A DNA stretch of 64,000 bases from Pseudomonadota bacterium (GCA_023426545.1 JAFAAN010000159.1:12170-76169); one strand, 5' to 3'; positions 1-8,885 are shown, numbered from the stretch's first letter. Made by a program: numbers and translations. The notes: a model not told the origin generated them from the sequence alone.

Positions 1-1343
1 CCGGAGACCTGCCAGATGCACGTGAGCCCGGGCCGCACGGACAGGCGGCGGCGCTGCCACGTCTCGTACTTGGCCACCTCGCTGGGCACCGGCGGACGCG
101 GGCCGACGATGCTCATCTCCCCGCGCAGCACGTTGATGAACTGGGGCAGCTCGTCGATGGAGAACTTGCGGATGAAGCGGCCGATGCCGGTGATGCGCGG
201 GTCGTGCTTCATCTTGAAGACGGGGCCCGTCTGCTCATTGAGGGCGGCCAGCTTCTCCTTCAGCTCCTCGGCGTTCACCACCATGGAGCGGAACTTCAGC
301 ATGTAGAAGGGCTTGCCGTTCTGTCCCACGCGCAGCTGCTTGAAGAAGATGGGGCCCTTGGAGGTGAGCTTCACCGCCAGCGCCACCATGGCCAGCAGCG
401 GCAGCAGCGCCCACAGCGCCACCGAGGACACGCAGATGTCGAACAGGCGCTTCATCGCCATCTGGTGCGGCTTGGGGCTCACCGCCGCGAAGTGCAGGAA
501 GCCGTCGGACACCGCGCGGCGCTCCACCGGGCGGGCGCGGTCCAGGCGGAAGCTGTGCGCGGGCAGCGCGAAGGGCACGCCGAAGCGCTCGGCCAGCTTG
601 ATGGCCGCCTGCATGGACTCGCCCTGCTTCAGCGTGTTGCCGGCGATGTAGACCTCGTCCACCGCGGTGTTGCGGAGGATGTGCTCCAGGTCGTCCACCG
701 AGCCCATGACGGGGCCGGGCAGCTCGCCCACCGAGCCCATGTCGTCGTGGAAGCGCACGTAGCCGAGGATCTGCCGGCGGCCGCGCTGGGCCAGGTCCTC
801 ACCGGTGTAGCGGCCCATGGCGCCCGTGCCCACGATGAGCACCGCGTCCATGGGGCGCTCCTGCGAGGCCACCGGCTGGAAGACGAACAAGCGCAGCAGC
901 AGCGTCACCGGCCAGAAGATGAAGAGCAGCGGCCCCACCACCGGCGTCGTCACCACCTCGGGCAGCGCCACGCTGCCCAGCGCCAGCACCGTCACCACCG
1001 CCAGCGTCGTCACCGACACCAGCGCGATGTGGTCCAGCTTGCTGCGCTCGGCGAAGCGCGAGTCGTAAAGGCACAGCGCGGTGCCGGTCACAATCCAAAC
1101 CACCCACGCCGCCAGCACCAGCCCCGGCACCGTCCAGCCGGACTTCGCCGACAGCTCACCGCTCAGCCACGCGGAGCCCGCGAGCACCGAGGACAGCAGC
1201 ACCAGGTCGACCGTCAGGTTCAGCTTCGCCGCGAACCCCGGAGCCAGCTTCGGTGGCCCCTGCACCTCTTCTACGACGTGTCCCGGAGCGTTGGCCGACC
1301 CAGGAGCACCGACCACCGCCGCACTTGCCGTTGCGCCGCTCAT
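1..1343 (-). CDS. Polyprenyl glycosylphosphotransferase (EpsZ/ExoE-like), 3' end cut by window edge
   Basis: Transfers a sugar-1-phosphate to undecaprenyl phosphate and so starts assembly of a surface polysaccharide at the inner membrane. The frame opens at an ATG behind a purine run (AGAGGGGGG) and gives 447 codons before the left edge cuts it. Hydrophobic helices occupy about residues 40-165. A CoA_binding_3-type nucleotide-fold region follows (VLIVGTGAMGRY, about 180). One more helix (about 300) precedes the catalytic bacterial sugar transferase domain with KFRSM, DPRITGIGRFIRK, SIDELPQ, GPRPPVP and RPGLT. This layout matches the PHPT family that includes M. xanthus EpsZ and ExoE; I cannot tell which, so no symbol is given. 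The neighbouring Mo-cofactor genes do not help to choose. Confidence 0.9.
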   Translation of the reverse strand, partial: MSGATASAAVVGAPGSANAPGHVVEEVQGPPKLAPGFAAKLNLTVDLVLLSSVLAGSAWLSGELSAKSGWTVPGLVLAAWVVWIVTGTALCLYDSRFAERSKLDHIALVSVTTLAVVTVLALGSVALPEVVTTPVVGPLLFIFWPVTLLLRLFVFQPVASQERPMDAVLIVGTGAMGRYTGEDLAQRGRRQILGYVRFHDDMGSVGELPGPVMGSVDDLEHILRNTAVDEVYIAGNTLKQGESMQAAIKLAERFGVPFALPAHSFRLDRARPVERRAVSDGFLHFAAVSPKPHQMAMKRLFDICVSSVALWALLPLLAMVALAVKLTSKGPIFFKQLRVGQNGKPFYMLKFRSMVVNAEELKEKLAALNEQTGPVFKMKHDPRITGIGRFIRKFSIDELPQFINVLRGEMSIVGPRPPVPSEVAKYETWQRRRLSVRPGLTCIWQVS

Positions 1344-1666
1344 CGTGTCCACCCCCCTCTGTTGACTCTTGTGCAGTCCAGACAGAGGTCGCCGTTGAGG
1401 CTAAAAATATTTAAGTCGGAAGGAAACCAGTTTTGCCTGATATTGCGGCGCGTTGCAACCCCTACCGCGTCAGTAAGACGTGACAGCATGTGAAATCTTG
1501 CGCTCGCCCTACTCTGGTCGGGGGTCCCCGAATACCACGAACACCTCGCGTCGCGCCGCGGCTCTCCGGCGTCCTGGCGCCGGATGGATTGCATTTACGA
1601 TGCCGCTCTGACGGAGCGCGTCCGCCGCCGGAGGAGGCCGGGAGGGGGAACTGGAGTTTCAGGGGC
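1344..1666. other. Intergenic region with an AT-rich island
   Basis: The gap lies between the sugar transferase start and the stop of mobB-fdhD. Positions about 1398-1445 are clearly AT-rich against the background and include a TTAAATATTTTTA-like stretch on the minus strand. This is the likely promoter area of the sugar transferase. No hexamer pair with correct spacing stands out, and no gene is supported here. Confidence 0.5.
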
Positions 1667-3061
1667 TTAGCGCTGCGTCAGGCGCTCCTGCCCGCAGTAG
1701 ACGTTGAAGCGGCCGTCCCGCACGAACGCCGCCAGCGTCATTCTGGCACGCAGCGCCAGGTCCACCGCGAGCGAGCTGGCCGCAGAGACACCCGCGACGA
1801 TGGGGATGCGGGCCATGGCGGCCTTCTGGATGATCTCGAAGCTGACGCGTCCGCTGACCGCGAGGAGTGCGGGCTGACGTGTCAGCGGGGGCGGGCGCGG
1901 GAGCCGATCTGCGCGCACGGTGCCCGCGAGCACGAGGCTGCCCACCACCTTGTCCACCGCGTTGTGGCGGCCCACGTCCTCGTACGCGGCCAACAGGTGT
2001 CCCTCGGCGTCGAGCGCGGCGGCGGCGTGGACACCGCCCGTGCGGGCGAAGTTCCGCTGCACGTCGCGCAGGCGCTCGGTGGCGCGGGCCACGGCGTCGG
2101 GCGGGAGCACCGGCCCGGGCAGAAGGGGTGGGCACACCGCGAGCAGGTCGTCCACGTTGCGCCGGCCGCACACGCCGCAGGCGGAGGTGGTGAGGGTGCC
2201 CCGGCGGGCGGCGCTCACGCGCTCCACGTCCAGGATGGCGCCGGAAGCGGGGGTGACCTCGATGACGTTGCCCCAGCCCTCCTCGCCAGGCCGTCCGCAG
2301 TGCGCCAGGCCACCCAGGTCGTCCACGCTCCGGAGGATGCCCTCTGCGAAGAGGAAGCCCGTGGCCAGCTCGCGGTCATTCCCCGGGGTGCGCATGGTGG
2401 TGGCCACGGGCTCTCCGCTGACGCGAATCTCCAGGGGCTCCTCCACGGCGACGTCGTCTTCCCGCGCCGGGGTGAGCGCGGCGCCGGTCCACCGCTGCAC
2501 GGGGCGGCGCGTGACGCCGCGGGCGTCCCCGGGGGGCAGCGGCGCCCGGCGGCCAGGGCGCAGGTGGGCGAGGACGAGGTCCGTCACGCCGCGCACGTCC
2601 TCGGGGCTCAGCACCCGCAGGTGGGGCGGGAAGCCGGGAGGGAGCGCGGGCTCGGCGGACAGCACCGCGAGGACCTCCGGGCGGGCGGGGGCCAGCGGTG
2701 GGCCCAGGCCGCTGCGCCAGACCTCCAGCTTCGGCAGGGGGCCGTCCTTCCAGCCCTCGACGAGGACCAGGTCCACCGCGCCGGCGCAGCGCTCCAGCAG
2801 CGCCGGCAGCGCTTCAGTGGGCGCGGCGTGGGTGGTGAGCTGGACGCCGGAGGGCGAGGCGAAGCCGGCGAGCCGCGCGCCCGCCTCCTGGTAGCGGGCG
2901 GTGTCGCTGCCGGGCCGGTGCAGCGGGTGGGCGTCCGAGGAGTGCTTCACCACGGCCACGCGGAGGCCCCTGGCGGCGAGCTCCGGGATGAGCCGGGTGA
3001 GCAGCGTCGTCTTGCCGGCGCCGGACCAGCCCACCACGCTGAGCGCGGGCACGCGGCTCAC
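1667..3061 (-). CDS. fdhD: MobB-FdhD fusion: MGD synthesis GTPase joined to formate dehydrogenase sulfurtransferase
   Basis: A single 464-residue frame carries two Mo-cofactor proteins. Residues about 1-170 are MobB: P-loop GWSGAGKTTLL at about 9, the HSSDAHPLHRPGSD segment, and VEGWKDGPLPKLEVWR. Residues about 185-464 are FdhD: TTSACGVCG with the reactive cysteines at about 290, EDVGRHNAVDK, and SGRVSFEIIQKA. FdhD passes sulfur to the bis-MGD cofactor of formate dehydrogenases; MobB helps attach GMP or deliver the cofactor. The GTG start is set by a 4-base GTGA overlap with the moeA stop, so the two are translationally coupled. No stop codon, start signal or frameshift separates the halves. 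The two are normally separate proteins, so this is an unusual fusion. Alternative: two proteins made by internal initiation. Confidence 0.9.
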   Translation of the reverse strand: MSRVPALSVVGWSGAGKTTLLTRLIPELAARGLRVAVVKHSSDAHPLHRPGSDTARYQEAGARLAGFASPSGVQLTTHAAPTEALPALLERCAGAVDLVLVEGWKDGPLPKLEVWRSGLGPPLAPARPEVLAVLSAEPALPPGFPPHLRVLSPEDVRGVTDLVLAHLRPGRRAPLPPGDARGVTRRPVQRWTGAALTPAREDDVAVEEPLEIRVSGEPVATTMRTPGNDRELATGFLFAEGILRSVDDLGGLAHCGRPGEEGWGNVIEVTPASGAILDVERVSAARRGTLTTSACGVCGRRNVDDLLAVCPPLLPGPVLPPDAVARATERLRDVQRNFARTGGVHAAAALDAEGHLLAAYEDVGRHNAVDKVVGSLVLAGTVRADRLPRPPPLTRQPALLAVSGRVSFEIIQKAAMARIPIVAGVSAASSLAVDLALRARMTLAAFVRDGRFNVYCGQERLTQR

Positions 3062-4308
3062 GCGGGGCGCTCCACGGGGCCGTAGCGGGGCCCGTCGAAG
3101 AGCTCCACGTCGACGGGGTCCTCCGCCGCGAAGTCCGCGCGGCCCGGGGGGAGGATGGCCCAGCCCTCGCCGTGGACGTTCTGGAAGATCTGCCCGGCGC
3201 CCTGGGGCCGCAGCAGGGCGCGCGGCGCGAGGCCGCCGCGGGCCTCCAGGGTGGTGGTGATGAGGTAGGTGAGGCCCGCCTGCTTGTGGCGCGGCTCGGA
3301 GAGGTGGGCGCGGACGCGGCGGCGCGCCTCCGTGACGCCCTGGTACTTGAGAAGGAGCGGGCGGGCGAGCTGGTCGAACGCCACGGTGGCGGCGCCGGGG
3401 TTGCCGGGCAGCACGACGACGGCGGTGTCGCCCAGCCGGGCCACGGCCACGGGCTTGCCGGGCTTGAGCGCGACGCCGTCCACGAAGAAGCGGGCGCCCA
3501 GCGCGGTGAGCACGTGCTTCACACAGTCCCTGTCGCCCACGGAGGCGCCGCCGGTGGTGATGAGCACGTCCACCCGGGGCGCGAGCCGGGTGAGCGCGTC
3601 GCGCAGCGCGTCCTCGTCGTCGCGGGCGTGCGCCAGCTCGCGGATGTCGGCGCCGGCGTCGCGGGCGAGCGCGGCCACGAGGACGCGGTTGCTCTCGTAG
3701 ACCTGGTGGGGCAGGGCGGGCGTCCCGGGGGGGACCAGCTCGTCGCCCGTGGCGAGCACGGCGACGCGGGGCGCGGGGCGCACGCACACGTCCGTGGCGC
3801 CCATGGACGCGAGGACGCCGAGCACGGCGGCGCCCACGCGCTGGCCCGCGTCGAAGAGCGGGGCGCCAGTGACGACCTCCTCTCCGGCGCGGCGGATGTC
3901 GTTGCCGGCGGGGACGGTGATGAAGACGTCCACATGGGTGCCGTCTCCGGTGGGGCGCGCGGCCTCCTGACGGACGACGGCGTCGGCGCCGGGGGGAAGG
4001 GGGGCGCCGGTGAAGATGCGCGCGGCCTCGCCGGGCCGCAGGTGTGCGGTGGGGAGCGCCCCGGCGAAGACGGTGTCGATGATGCGCAGGCGCGTAGGCC
4101 GGTCGCGGGTGGCGCCCCGGGTCTGCTCGGCGCGCACCGCCCAGCCGTCCATGGCGGAGTTGTCGCAGCCGGGCAGCGAGCGCGACGCGATGACACGGGT
4201 CGCGAGGAACCGGCCCTGCGCGTCGAGCAGGGGCACGCGCTCGGGGGCCGCCGGGGCGATGGCGTCGAGCGCGGCCTGCCGGGCGGAGCTGAGGGGCATG
4301 AGCGGCAT
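3058..4308 (-). CDS. moeA: Molybdopterin molybdenumtransferase MoeA
   Basis: Inserts molybdate into adenylylated molybdopterin. The protein is 416 residues, normal for MoeA. It shows the usual sequence of motifs: PGCDNSAMDGWAV near 45-60, IFTGAPLPPGADAVVRQE near 105, GDELVPPG near 195, TTGGASVGDRD near 260, and LKPGKPVA with LPGNPGAA near 310. The ATG at 4308 precedes a second in-frame ATG three codons on; the ribosome site is weak for both. The gene heads the minus-strand pair moeA/mobB-fdhD and faces away from mobA, so all three probably serve one Mo-cofactor pathway. Confidence 0.93.
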   Translation of the reverse strand: MPLMPLSSARQAALDAIAPAAPERVPLLDAQGRFLATRVIASRSLPGCDNSAMDGWAVRAEQTRGATRDRPTRLRIIDTVFAGALPTAHLRPGEAARIFTGAPLPPGADAVVRQEAARPTGDGTHVDVFITVPAGNDIRRAGEEVVTGAPLFDAGQRVGAAVLGVLASMGATDVCVRPAPRVAVLATGDELVPPGTPALPHQVYESNRVLVAALARDAGADIRELAHARDDEDALRDALTRLAPRVDVLITTGGASVGDRDCVKHVLTALGARFFVDGVALKPGKPVAVARLGDTAVVVLPGNPGAATVAFDQLARPLLLKYQGVTEARRRVRAHLSEPRHKQAGLTYLITTTLEARGGLAPRALLRPQGAGQIFQNVHGEGWAILPPGRADFAAEDPVDVELFDGPRYGPVERPA

Positions 4309-4442
4309 GGACCGTCGCAGCCTATGCCGTGGGGCGCGCGCCGTGTCCACGGCGGCACGGGATGCTCCGTCCGGTTTCCTCCCCAGCGGGCGTGCGCCGG
4401 AGGAGGGATATGGTGGCGGTGGGGCGCGCGCGAGGCACGGGC

Positions 4443-5057
4443 ATGGAGCGAAGCGGCACGGCATATCCGGACGTGACACTGGCCATCATCGCGGGGGGCC
4501 AGGGGCGGCGCCTGTCCGGTGTGCCCAAGGGGCTGCTGGAGGTGGAGGGGCGCACGGTGCTGGAGCGGCTCCTGGCGCTGGCGCCGTGCTTCGGGGACGT
4601 GCTGCTGGTGGCGAACGCGCCCGGGCCCTATGCCCGCTTCGGGCTGCGCACGGTGGCGGACGTGGTGCCTGGCAAGGGCGCGCCGGGCGGTGTGCATGCG
4701 GCGCTGGTGGCCGCGCGCACGCCGTGGGTGGTGGCGGTGGCGTGCGACATGCCGTTCATCGCGCCGGAGGTGCTCGAGGTGCTGCTGGGCGCGCGGGACG
4801 AGGACGTGGACGCGGTGTGCTTCGAGGTCGAGGGGCGGCTGGAGCCGTTGCTGGCGGTGTACCGGTCGGTGCTGGAGGGGCCGTGGGGTGAGGCGCTGGG
4901 GGAGGACCCCTCCATGCGCCAGTTGCTGGCCCGCGTCCGGGCGCGCCTGCTGCCAGAGGCCGCGCTGCGCTCGGTGGATCCGACCCTGCGCTCCCTGGCG
5001 AACGTGAACACGCCGGAGGACCTGCTGCGTTACGGCATCGCGCTGCCGTCACGGTGA
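4443..5057 (+). CDS. mobA: Molybdenum cofactor guanylyltransferase MobA
   Basis: Transfers GMP from GTP to molybdopterin, giving the MGD cofactor. The 204-residue protein has the nucleotidyltransferase signature IIAGGQGRRLSGVPKGLLEV near residues 12-31, the ACDMPFI metal-binding segment near 100, and a C-terminal NVNTPEDL. A start at 4410 (ATG 3 nt after AGGAGG) is possible and would add 11 residues; 4443 is preferred because its spacing to GAGG is more usual. Divergent from moeA, with about 135 bp between them holding both promoters. Confidence 0.88.
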   Translation: MERSGTAYPDVTLAIIAGGQGRRLSGVPKGLLEVEGRTVLERLLALAPCFGDVLLVANAPGPYARFGLRTVADVVPGKGAPGGVHAALVAARTPWVVAVACDMPFIAPEVLEVLLGARDEDVDAVCFEVEGRLEPLLAVYRSVLEGPWGEALGEDPSMRQLLARVRARLLPEAALRSVDPTLRSLANVNTPEDLLRYGIALPSR

Positions 5058-5067
5058 GGCTGAGTCG

Positions 5068-5553
5068 TCACGGCATGGCGGGGTAGCGCTCCACGCGCCC
5101 CTCGGGGGAGACGGCGTACAACTCGAACCAGTCGTACTCCAGCATCACCCCTGGGCCGAACTCCGGGCACTTGTCGACACGGCGGTTGACCCGGACGAAA
5201 TGCCACCCCGACTGGTAGGCAATGACGAGCTCCAGGGTGCGCGGTGAGAAGGCGCATGTCTTCGCCGCCCCCTTTGGAAAGCGCTTCATCACTTCCTGCA
5301 GCACTGCATGCGCGGCGAGGACCGCGGGACCATCCAGCGTGCCGAGCGGCTCCAGCTCCTCTTCGGGCCAGGGAACGGCGGTCGAGGCAGCTGGCGTGGA
5401 TGGTGGGGTGGCTGCGTCCATGCGCCCGAGGGCTGGCGTCGGGCGGGATGAAGTCGCTTCGGCAGCTGTGCCCGAGTCGCGCGCCAGGACAGGCGGAGTG
5501 CCTCCGTCCGCGAGCAGTGTGACGAGCATGATGAGGTGATGGGGGCTCAACAT
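5068..5553 (-). CDS. Hypothetical exported protein paired with the JAMM-like lipoprotein
   Basis: The 161-residue protein starts MLSPHHLIMLVTLL, which could be a weak signal segment, followed by a Pro/Ala/Thr-rich linker to about residue 80. The conserved-looking part is the C-terminal 80 residues, rich in aromatics (SGWHFVRVNRRVDKCPEFGPG, then YDWFELYAVSPEGRVERYPAMP). I do not recognise a family. It begins 20 bp after the stop of the lipoprotein gene on the same strand, so the two are probably one transcript. It converges on mobA with only 10 bp between stops. Confidence 0.7.
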   Translation of the reverse strand: MLSPHHLIMLVTLLADGGTPPVLARDSGTAAEATSSRPTPALGRMDAATPPSTPAASTAVPWPEEELEPLGTLDGPAVLAAHAVLQEVMKRFPKGAAKTCAFSPRTLELVIAYQSGWHFVRVNRRVDKCPEFGPGVMLEYDWFELYAVSPEGRVERYPAMP

Positions 5554-5572
5554 GGGGGCACCGGTAATCAGA

Positions 5573-6349
5573 CTAGTGGCGTGGCGCTGGAGGGCAATCG
5601 GGAGGGACACCTCGGGGGATGAACGTGCTGGGACGCCCAGGTCGGCAGGTGGCATGAAACCGCCACTGCCTCAGGGCGTCGTTCCACAGGTAGACCTGTC
5701 CCTGCGGGTTCCATTTGTAGAACCGTGGGGCGTGTCGCTCGCCGGTGGCCAGCCAACCCCAGGCGGGAATCAACTCGCCTCGCGCGTCACGTGCCAGCCT
5801 CCCCGAGGGCGTCGTTCCATACGTGACCATGACCCAGATGCCGTCACGGGACTTCGCGAGAGGCCAGACGCCGAGGTCCTGACTGCTGGGGCCAGAGCCG
5901 CAGGGGTGGTTATGTGCATATCCGAGGATGGGAAGGTCCCGGCCGAAGTCGGCGTCCTCCACGCCACCCCATGGTGGCTGGCACGTCCCGGAGGCATTCG
6001 CCACGTTGCGCAGCGGCCAGGACATCCGCCAGTCTTCAGGCGTCCGATAGATGGCGACGCAGTACTCGGTGGCATCCGGGCGGGGCCTCCCGGTGCTCGC
6101 ATCGCAAGCTCCGGCGCTGCCCGGGAGCTCCATCAATGCCGTGAGCGTGGGGAGCACCAGCGCGTCCGGGACACCCGATGAATCCGAGAGGACCGCGGGA
6201 ACACGAGGCCAGGGACCTGGAGCCACCAGCAAGGCGTCATGGCCATCGAGCTTCGATACCTCCAGGGGTGTGTAGTAGGTCCGGCCACTCCCGCACGCGA
6301 TGGCCAGCGCCATCACGAGCATGCAGCCATCACGATAGCCGTGCCTCAT
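5573..6349 (-). CDS. Lipoprotein with JAMM/JAB-like (DUF4329-type) domain
   Basis: The 258-residue protein begins with a basic N-terminus and a hydrophobic run ending AIAC at about residue 20, a plausible lipobox, so it is probably anchored in a membrane after export. Around residues 140-160 it has ILGYAHNHPCGSGPSSQDL. This is the His-x-His...Ser-x-x-Asp arrangement of JAMM metallo-hydrolases, one residue shorter than in RadC (H146 and H148 are the putative zinc ligands). TEYCVAIY upstream may supply the glutamate. Such domains occur at the ends of polymorphic toxins and in peptidases; an extracytoplasmic lipoprotein form is less usual. Start chosen at the ATG behind GGGGGG. First gene of a probable two-gene unit. 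Confidence 0.75.
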   Translation of the reverse strand: MRHGYRDGCMLVMALAIACGSGRTYYTPLEVSKLDGHDALLVAPGPWPRVPAVLSDSSGVPDALVLPTLTALMELPGSAGACDASTGRPRPDATEYCVAIYRTPEDWRMSWPLRNVANASGTCQPPWGGVEDADFGRDLPILGYAHNHPCGSGPSSQDLGVWPLAKSRDGIWVMVTYGTTPSGRLARDARGELIPAWGWLATGERHAPRFYKWNPQGQVYLWNDALRQWRFHATCRPGRPSTFIPRGVPPDCPPAPRH

Positions 6350-6502
6350 GAGCCCCCCACGGCAGTCTTCCGGAATCGGGTTCGCCCCGGCGTCCTCGCG
6401 CGAGCGTACCGTCCCGGCGGGCCAGCAGCCAGGCACCCCCTGCGTCACCTTGACTCATGGACCCGGGCGTCCGGGGATGGGAAACAGGCGAGGGAGAATC
6501 CC

Positions 6503-6820
6503 ATGCTGAAGACCGCTCTTGGACGTTTCCGTGCCGTGGCGCTCGCGGAGGGCTTGTCCTTCGTCGCCCTCCTCTTCATCGCGATGCCCTTGAAGTACGC
6601 CGCCGGCATGCCACTGCCCGTGAAGTACACGGGCTGGGCCCACGGCCTGCTTTTCGTGCTCTACCTCTTCACGCTCATGGAGGTGGCCATCGCCCACCGC
6701 TGGTCCATCGTGCGCGTGCTGGGCGCCTTCGTCGCGTCGCTGCTGCCCTTCGGCACCTTCGTGCTCGACGCGCGCCTTCGCCGCGAGGCATCCGCGCCCG
6801 CCGTCGAGCCCGCGCCCTGA
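6503..6820 (+). CDS. DUF3817-family membrane protein
   Basis: A 105-residue protein with three hydrophobic helices: FVALLFIAMPLKYAAG at about 20, AHGLLFVLYLFTLMEVA at about 50, and VLGAFVASLLPFGTFVLD at about 75. The pattern LEG.SF..L....PLKY at the start and the PFGTFVLDARL ending are typical of DUF3817 inner-membrane proteins, whose function is unknown. A good ribosome site (AGGGAG) lies 6 bp before the ATG. Its neighbours do not suggest a role. Confidence 0.88.
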   Translation: MLKTALGRFRAVALAEGLSFVALLFIAMPLKYAAGMPLPVKYTGWAHGLLFVLYLFTLMEVAIAHRWSIVRVLGAFVASLLPFGTFVLDARLRREASAPAVEPAP

Positions 6821-6946
6821 GCTCCGTCGGCCACCGGACATCTCAGGTGGGTTGCCCCATCACACGCCGTGCGCGTCCCCGCTGGGAGTTCGCGCGGGTG
6901 GCGAAGCTGTGCCAGCATCCCGCGCGCTTTCAGACGGGAGGTGCGC

Positions 6947-7561
6947 ATGGAGCGCGGCAAGTGGGACACGCCAGAGGATGTGGAGCGTGAGCTGAGCGCG
7001 CGGCTCGCGCTCGTGGAGGCATCCGAGGGGATTCGCGGCATGCACTTCGCCGCCGTCCTCGACACCGTGCGCTTCCTCGGCGGTGAGCAGGCGGTGGCCC
7101 GCATCCAGCAGGAGGGAGACTACCCGGCGGAGCTGGACACCACCGAGCTCTACCCCGTCCCGCCCTTCATGCGCGTCTTCTTCTCCGCGGCCCGGCTGCT
7201 CGCGCCGCAGCTGGGCGGCATCGAGGAGGCCATGCGGCAGCTCGGCGTGCAGGGCACCCTGGCCTTCATCAACTCCATGTTCGGCGCCGAGGTGCGGCAG
7301 CAGGTGGGCGGCGAGCCCAAGCGCCTCATGGAGATGCTCCCCGAGGCCTACCGCATGGCCATCAACTTCGGAGCGCTCCAGGTGTCGTGGACGGGCCCGC
7401 GCTCGGGCCGCATCCTCATGCGCCGCATCTTCACCCCCGTGGCCTACAACGAGGGCATGCTCGAAGGCGCCCTGCGGGCCGTGGGCGCGCAGGACATCCA
7501 GGTGCGCGGCGGGCAGACCTCGCTGCTCGACAGCGAGTACACCCTGTCCTGGGACGACTGA
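6947..7561 (+). CDS. DUF2378 (TIGR02265) myxobacterial paralogue family protein
   Basis: The 204-residue protein closely follows the pattern of a second copy in this window at 56570. Shared features are an early helical segment (ARLALVEASEGIRGMHF against ARLALATKDDTARGLFF), VRFLGGEQAVAR, a central FFSAARLLAPQLGG helix, RILMRRIFTPVAYNEGMLEGAL, and the ending SEYTLSWDD. This family is expanded in myxobacteria and has no established biochemical role; some members sit beside regulatory or lipid genes. GGGAGG precedes the ATG. It converges on the sugar dehydrogenase with a single base between stops. Confidence 0.92.
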   Translation: MERGKWDTPEDVERELSARLALVEASEGIRGMHFAAVLDTVRFLGGEQAVARIQQEGDYPAELDTTELYPVPPFMRVFFSAARLLAPQLGGIEEAMRQLGVQGTLAFINSMFGAEVRQQVGGEPKRLMEMLPEAYRMAINFGALQVSWTGPRSGRILMRRIFTPVAYNEGMLEGALRAVGAQDIQVRGGQTSLLDSEYTLSWDD

Positions 7562-7562
7562 C

Positions 7563-8885
7563 CTACTTCGTGTAGCGGATGCGGTAGATGCGCCCGTTGC
7601 CGTCGTCGGTCAGCAGCAGGCTCCCGTCCGGGAGCTCCAGCAGGCCCACCGGGCGCGCGAAGGTCTCCGGCTTCTTCGGGTCCACGAGGAAGCCGGTGAG
7701 GAAGTCCTCGAAGCCGCCTTCGGGCCGGCCCTGCGCGTTGAAGGGCACGAACACCACCTTGTAGCCAGTGCCCTCGGAGCGGTTCCAGCTCCCGCGGAAG
7801 GCCACGAAGGCGCCGTTGCGGTAGCGCTCCGGGAAGGCCGTTCCCCTGTAGAAGACCAGCCCCAGCGCCGCCGAGTGCGACGGGAAGAGCACGTCCGGCG
7901 TCACCGTCTTCGCCACCAGGTCCGGCCGCTCGCTCTTGCCATTCCGGGTGCGGCGCGGGTCCACGTTCCTGGGCGACAGATACGCGTAGGGCCAGCCGTA
8001 GAAGGCGCCCTGCTGGAGGCGGGTGAGATAGTCCGGCACCAGGTCGTCGCCCAGGCCGTCGCGCTCGTTGATGGTGCTGTAGGGCTCGCCGGTGCGCGGG
8101 TGGAAGTCCAGGCCCACCGGGTTGCGCAGGCCGCTGGCGAAGACCTCGCGCCCCTGGCCGTCCAGCCCCATCACCAGCACCGAGGCGCGCGGAGACGGCT
8201 CCACGCCCACGTTCGTCTCGCTGCCCACGGTGACGAAGAGGCGCTGCCCGTCCGGCGCCACGCGCACGTTGCGCGTCCAGTGCTGGTTGTACCCGAGCCC
8301 CGGCAGCTTCGTGAGCGCTTCACCCTTGCCGGTCAGCGGCCCCTGCCCGCGCTGGTATGGGTAGCGCCGCACCTCGTGGGTGTTGGCCAGGAAGAAGTGG
8401 GTGTCGTTGAAGGCCATGCCGAAGGGCAGGTTCAGTCCGTTGGCTTCGCTGGCGAACGGCTCGCGCGTCTCGGCGACGCCGTCCCGCTGGGCGTCGCGCA
8501 GGCGTTGGATGCGGTTGGCGCGGCTCTCCACGACCAGCACGTCGCCCTCGGGTGAGAGCGTCATCCAGCGCGGTGCGTCCAGCTTCTCCGCGTACACGTT
8601 GACGGCGAAGCCCTCCGGGACGCGCAGCACGGCGTCGGGCGGCGGGCGGATGACGGTCGGGCTCTTCGACGCGCTCCGCGTCGCGAAGGGTTTGGGCAGC
8701 GCGTCAAGCTTCACCTCCTGGCGCTGGGGCTTCAGGGGCTCGGTGCGCACGCGCGAGGCGGCGGGGGGCTCGCGCGGTGTGGCCTTGGTGGGAGCGGGCG
8801 CGGCCGACGGGGCCTGCGCGGCGGCGGCGCCGGGGAGCAGGGCCGTGGCGAGGAGCAGGGCGGACAGACGGGGTCGGAGCGACAT
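7563..8885 (-). CDS. PQQ-type soluble sugar (sorbosone) dehydrogenase, exported
   Basis: The 440-residue protein has a Sec signal (MSLRPRLSALLLATALLPGAAAAQA) and a Pro/Ala/Lys-rich spacer to about 85. A six-bladed propeller follows, with FAVNVYAEKLDAPRWM, DVLVVESRANRI, LPFGMAF, HWTRNVRVAPDG, ASGLRNPVGLDFHP, SHSAALGLVFY and RPVGLLELPDGSLLLTDDGNGRIYRI. This is the L-sorbosone/PQQ-dependent glucose dehydrogenase fold, which oxidises sugars in the periplasm. No PQQ synthesis genes are nearby. AAAGGAC precedes the ATG. Confidence 0.88.
   Translation of the reverse strand: MSLRPRLSALLLATALLPGAAAAQAPSAAPAPTKATPREPPAASRVRTEPLKPQRQEVKLDALPKPFATRSASKSPTVIRPPPDAVLRVPEGFAVNVYAEKLDAPRWMTLSPEGDVLVVESRANRIQRLRDAQRDGVAETREPFASEANGLNLPFGMAFNDTHFFLANTHEVRRYPYQRGQGPLTGKGEALTKLPGLGYNQHWTRNVRVAPDGQRLFVTVGSETNVGVEPSPRASVLVMGLDGQGREVFASGLRNPVGLDFHPRTGEPYSTINERDGLGDDLVPDYLTRLQQGAFYGWPYAYLSPRNVDPRRTRNGKSERPDLVAKTVTPDVLFPSHSAALGLVFYRGTAFPERYRNGAFVAFRGSWNRSEGTGYKVVFVPFNAQGRPEGGFEDFLTGFLVDPKKPETFARPVGLLELPDGSLLLTDDGNGRIYRIRYTK

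Noticed and set aside
1..1343. Naming the sugar transferase epsZ or exoE
   Set aside because: Motifs fit both, the C-terminus is missing, and the neighbouring genes are not recognisable eps or exo genes.
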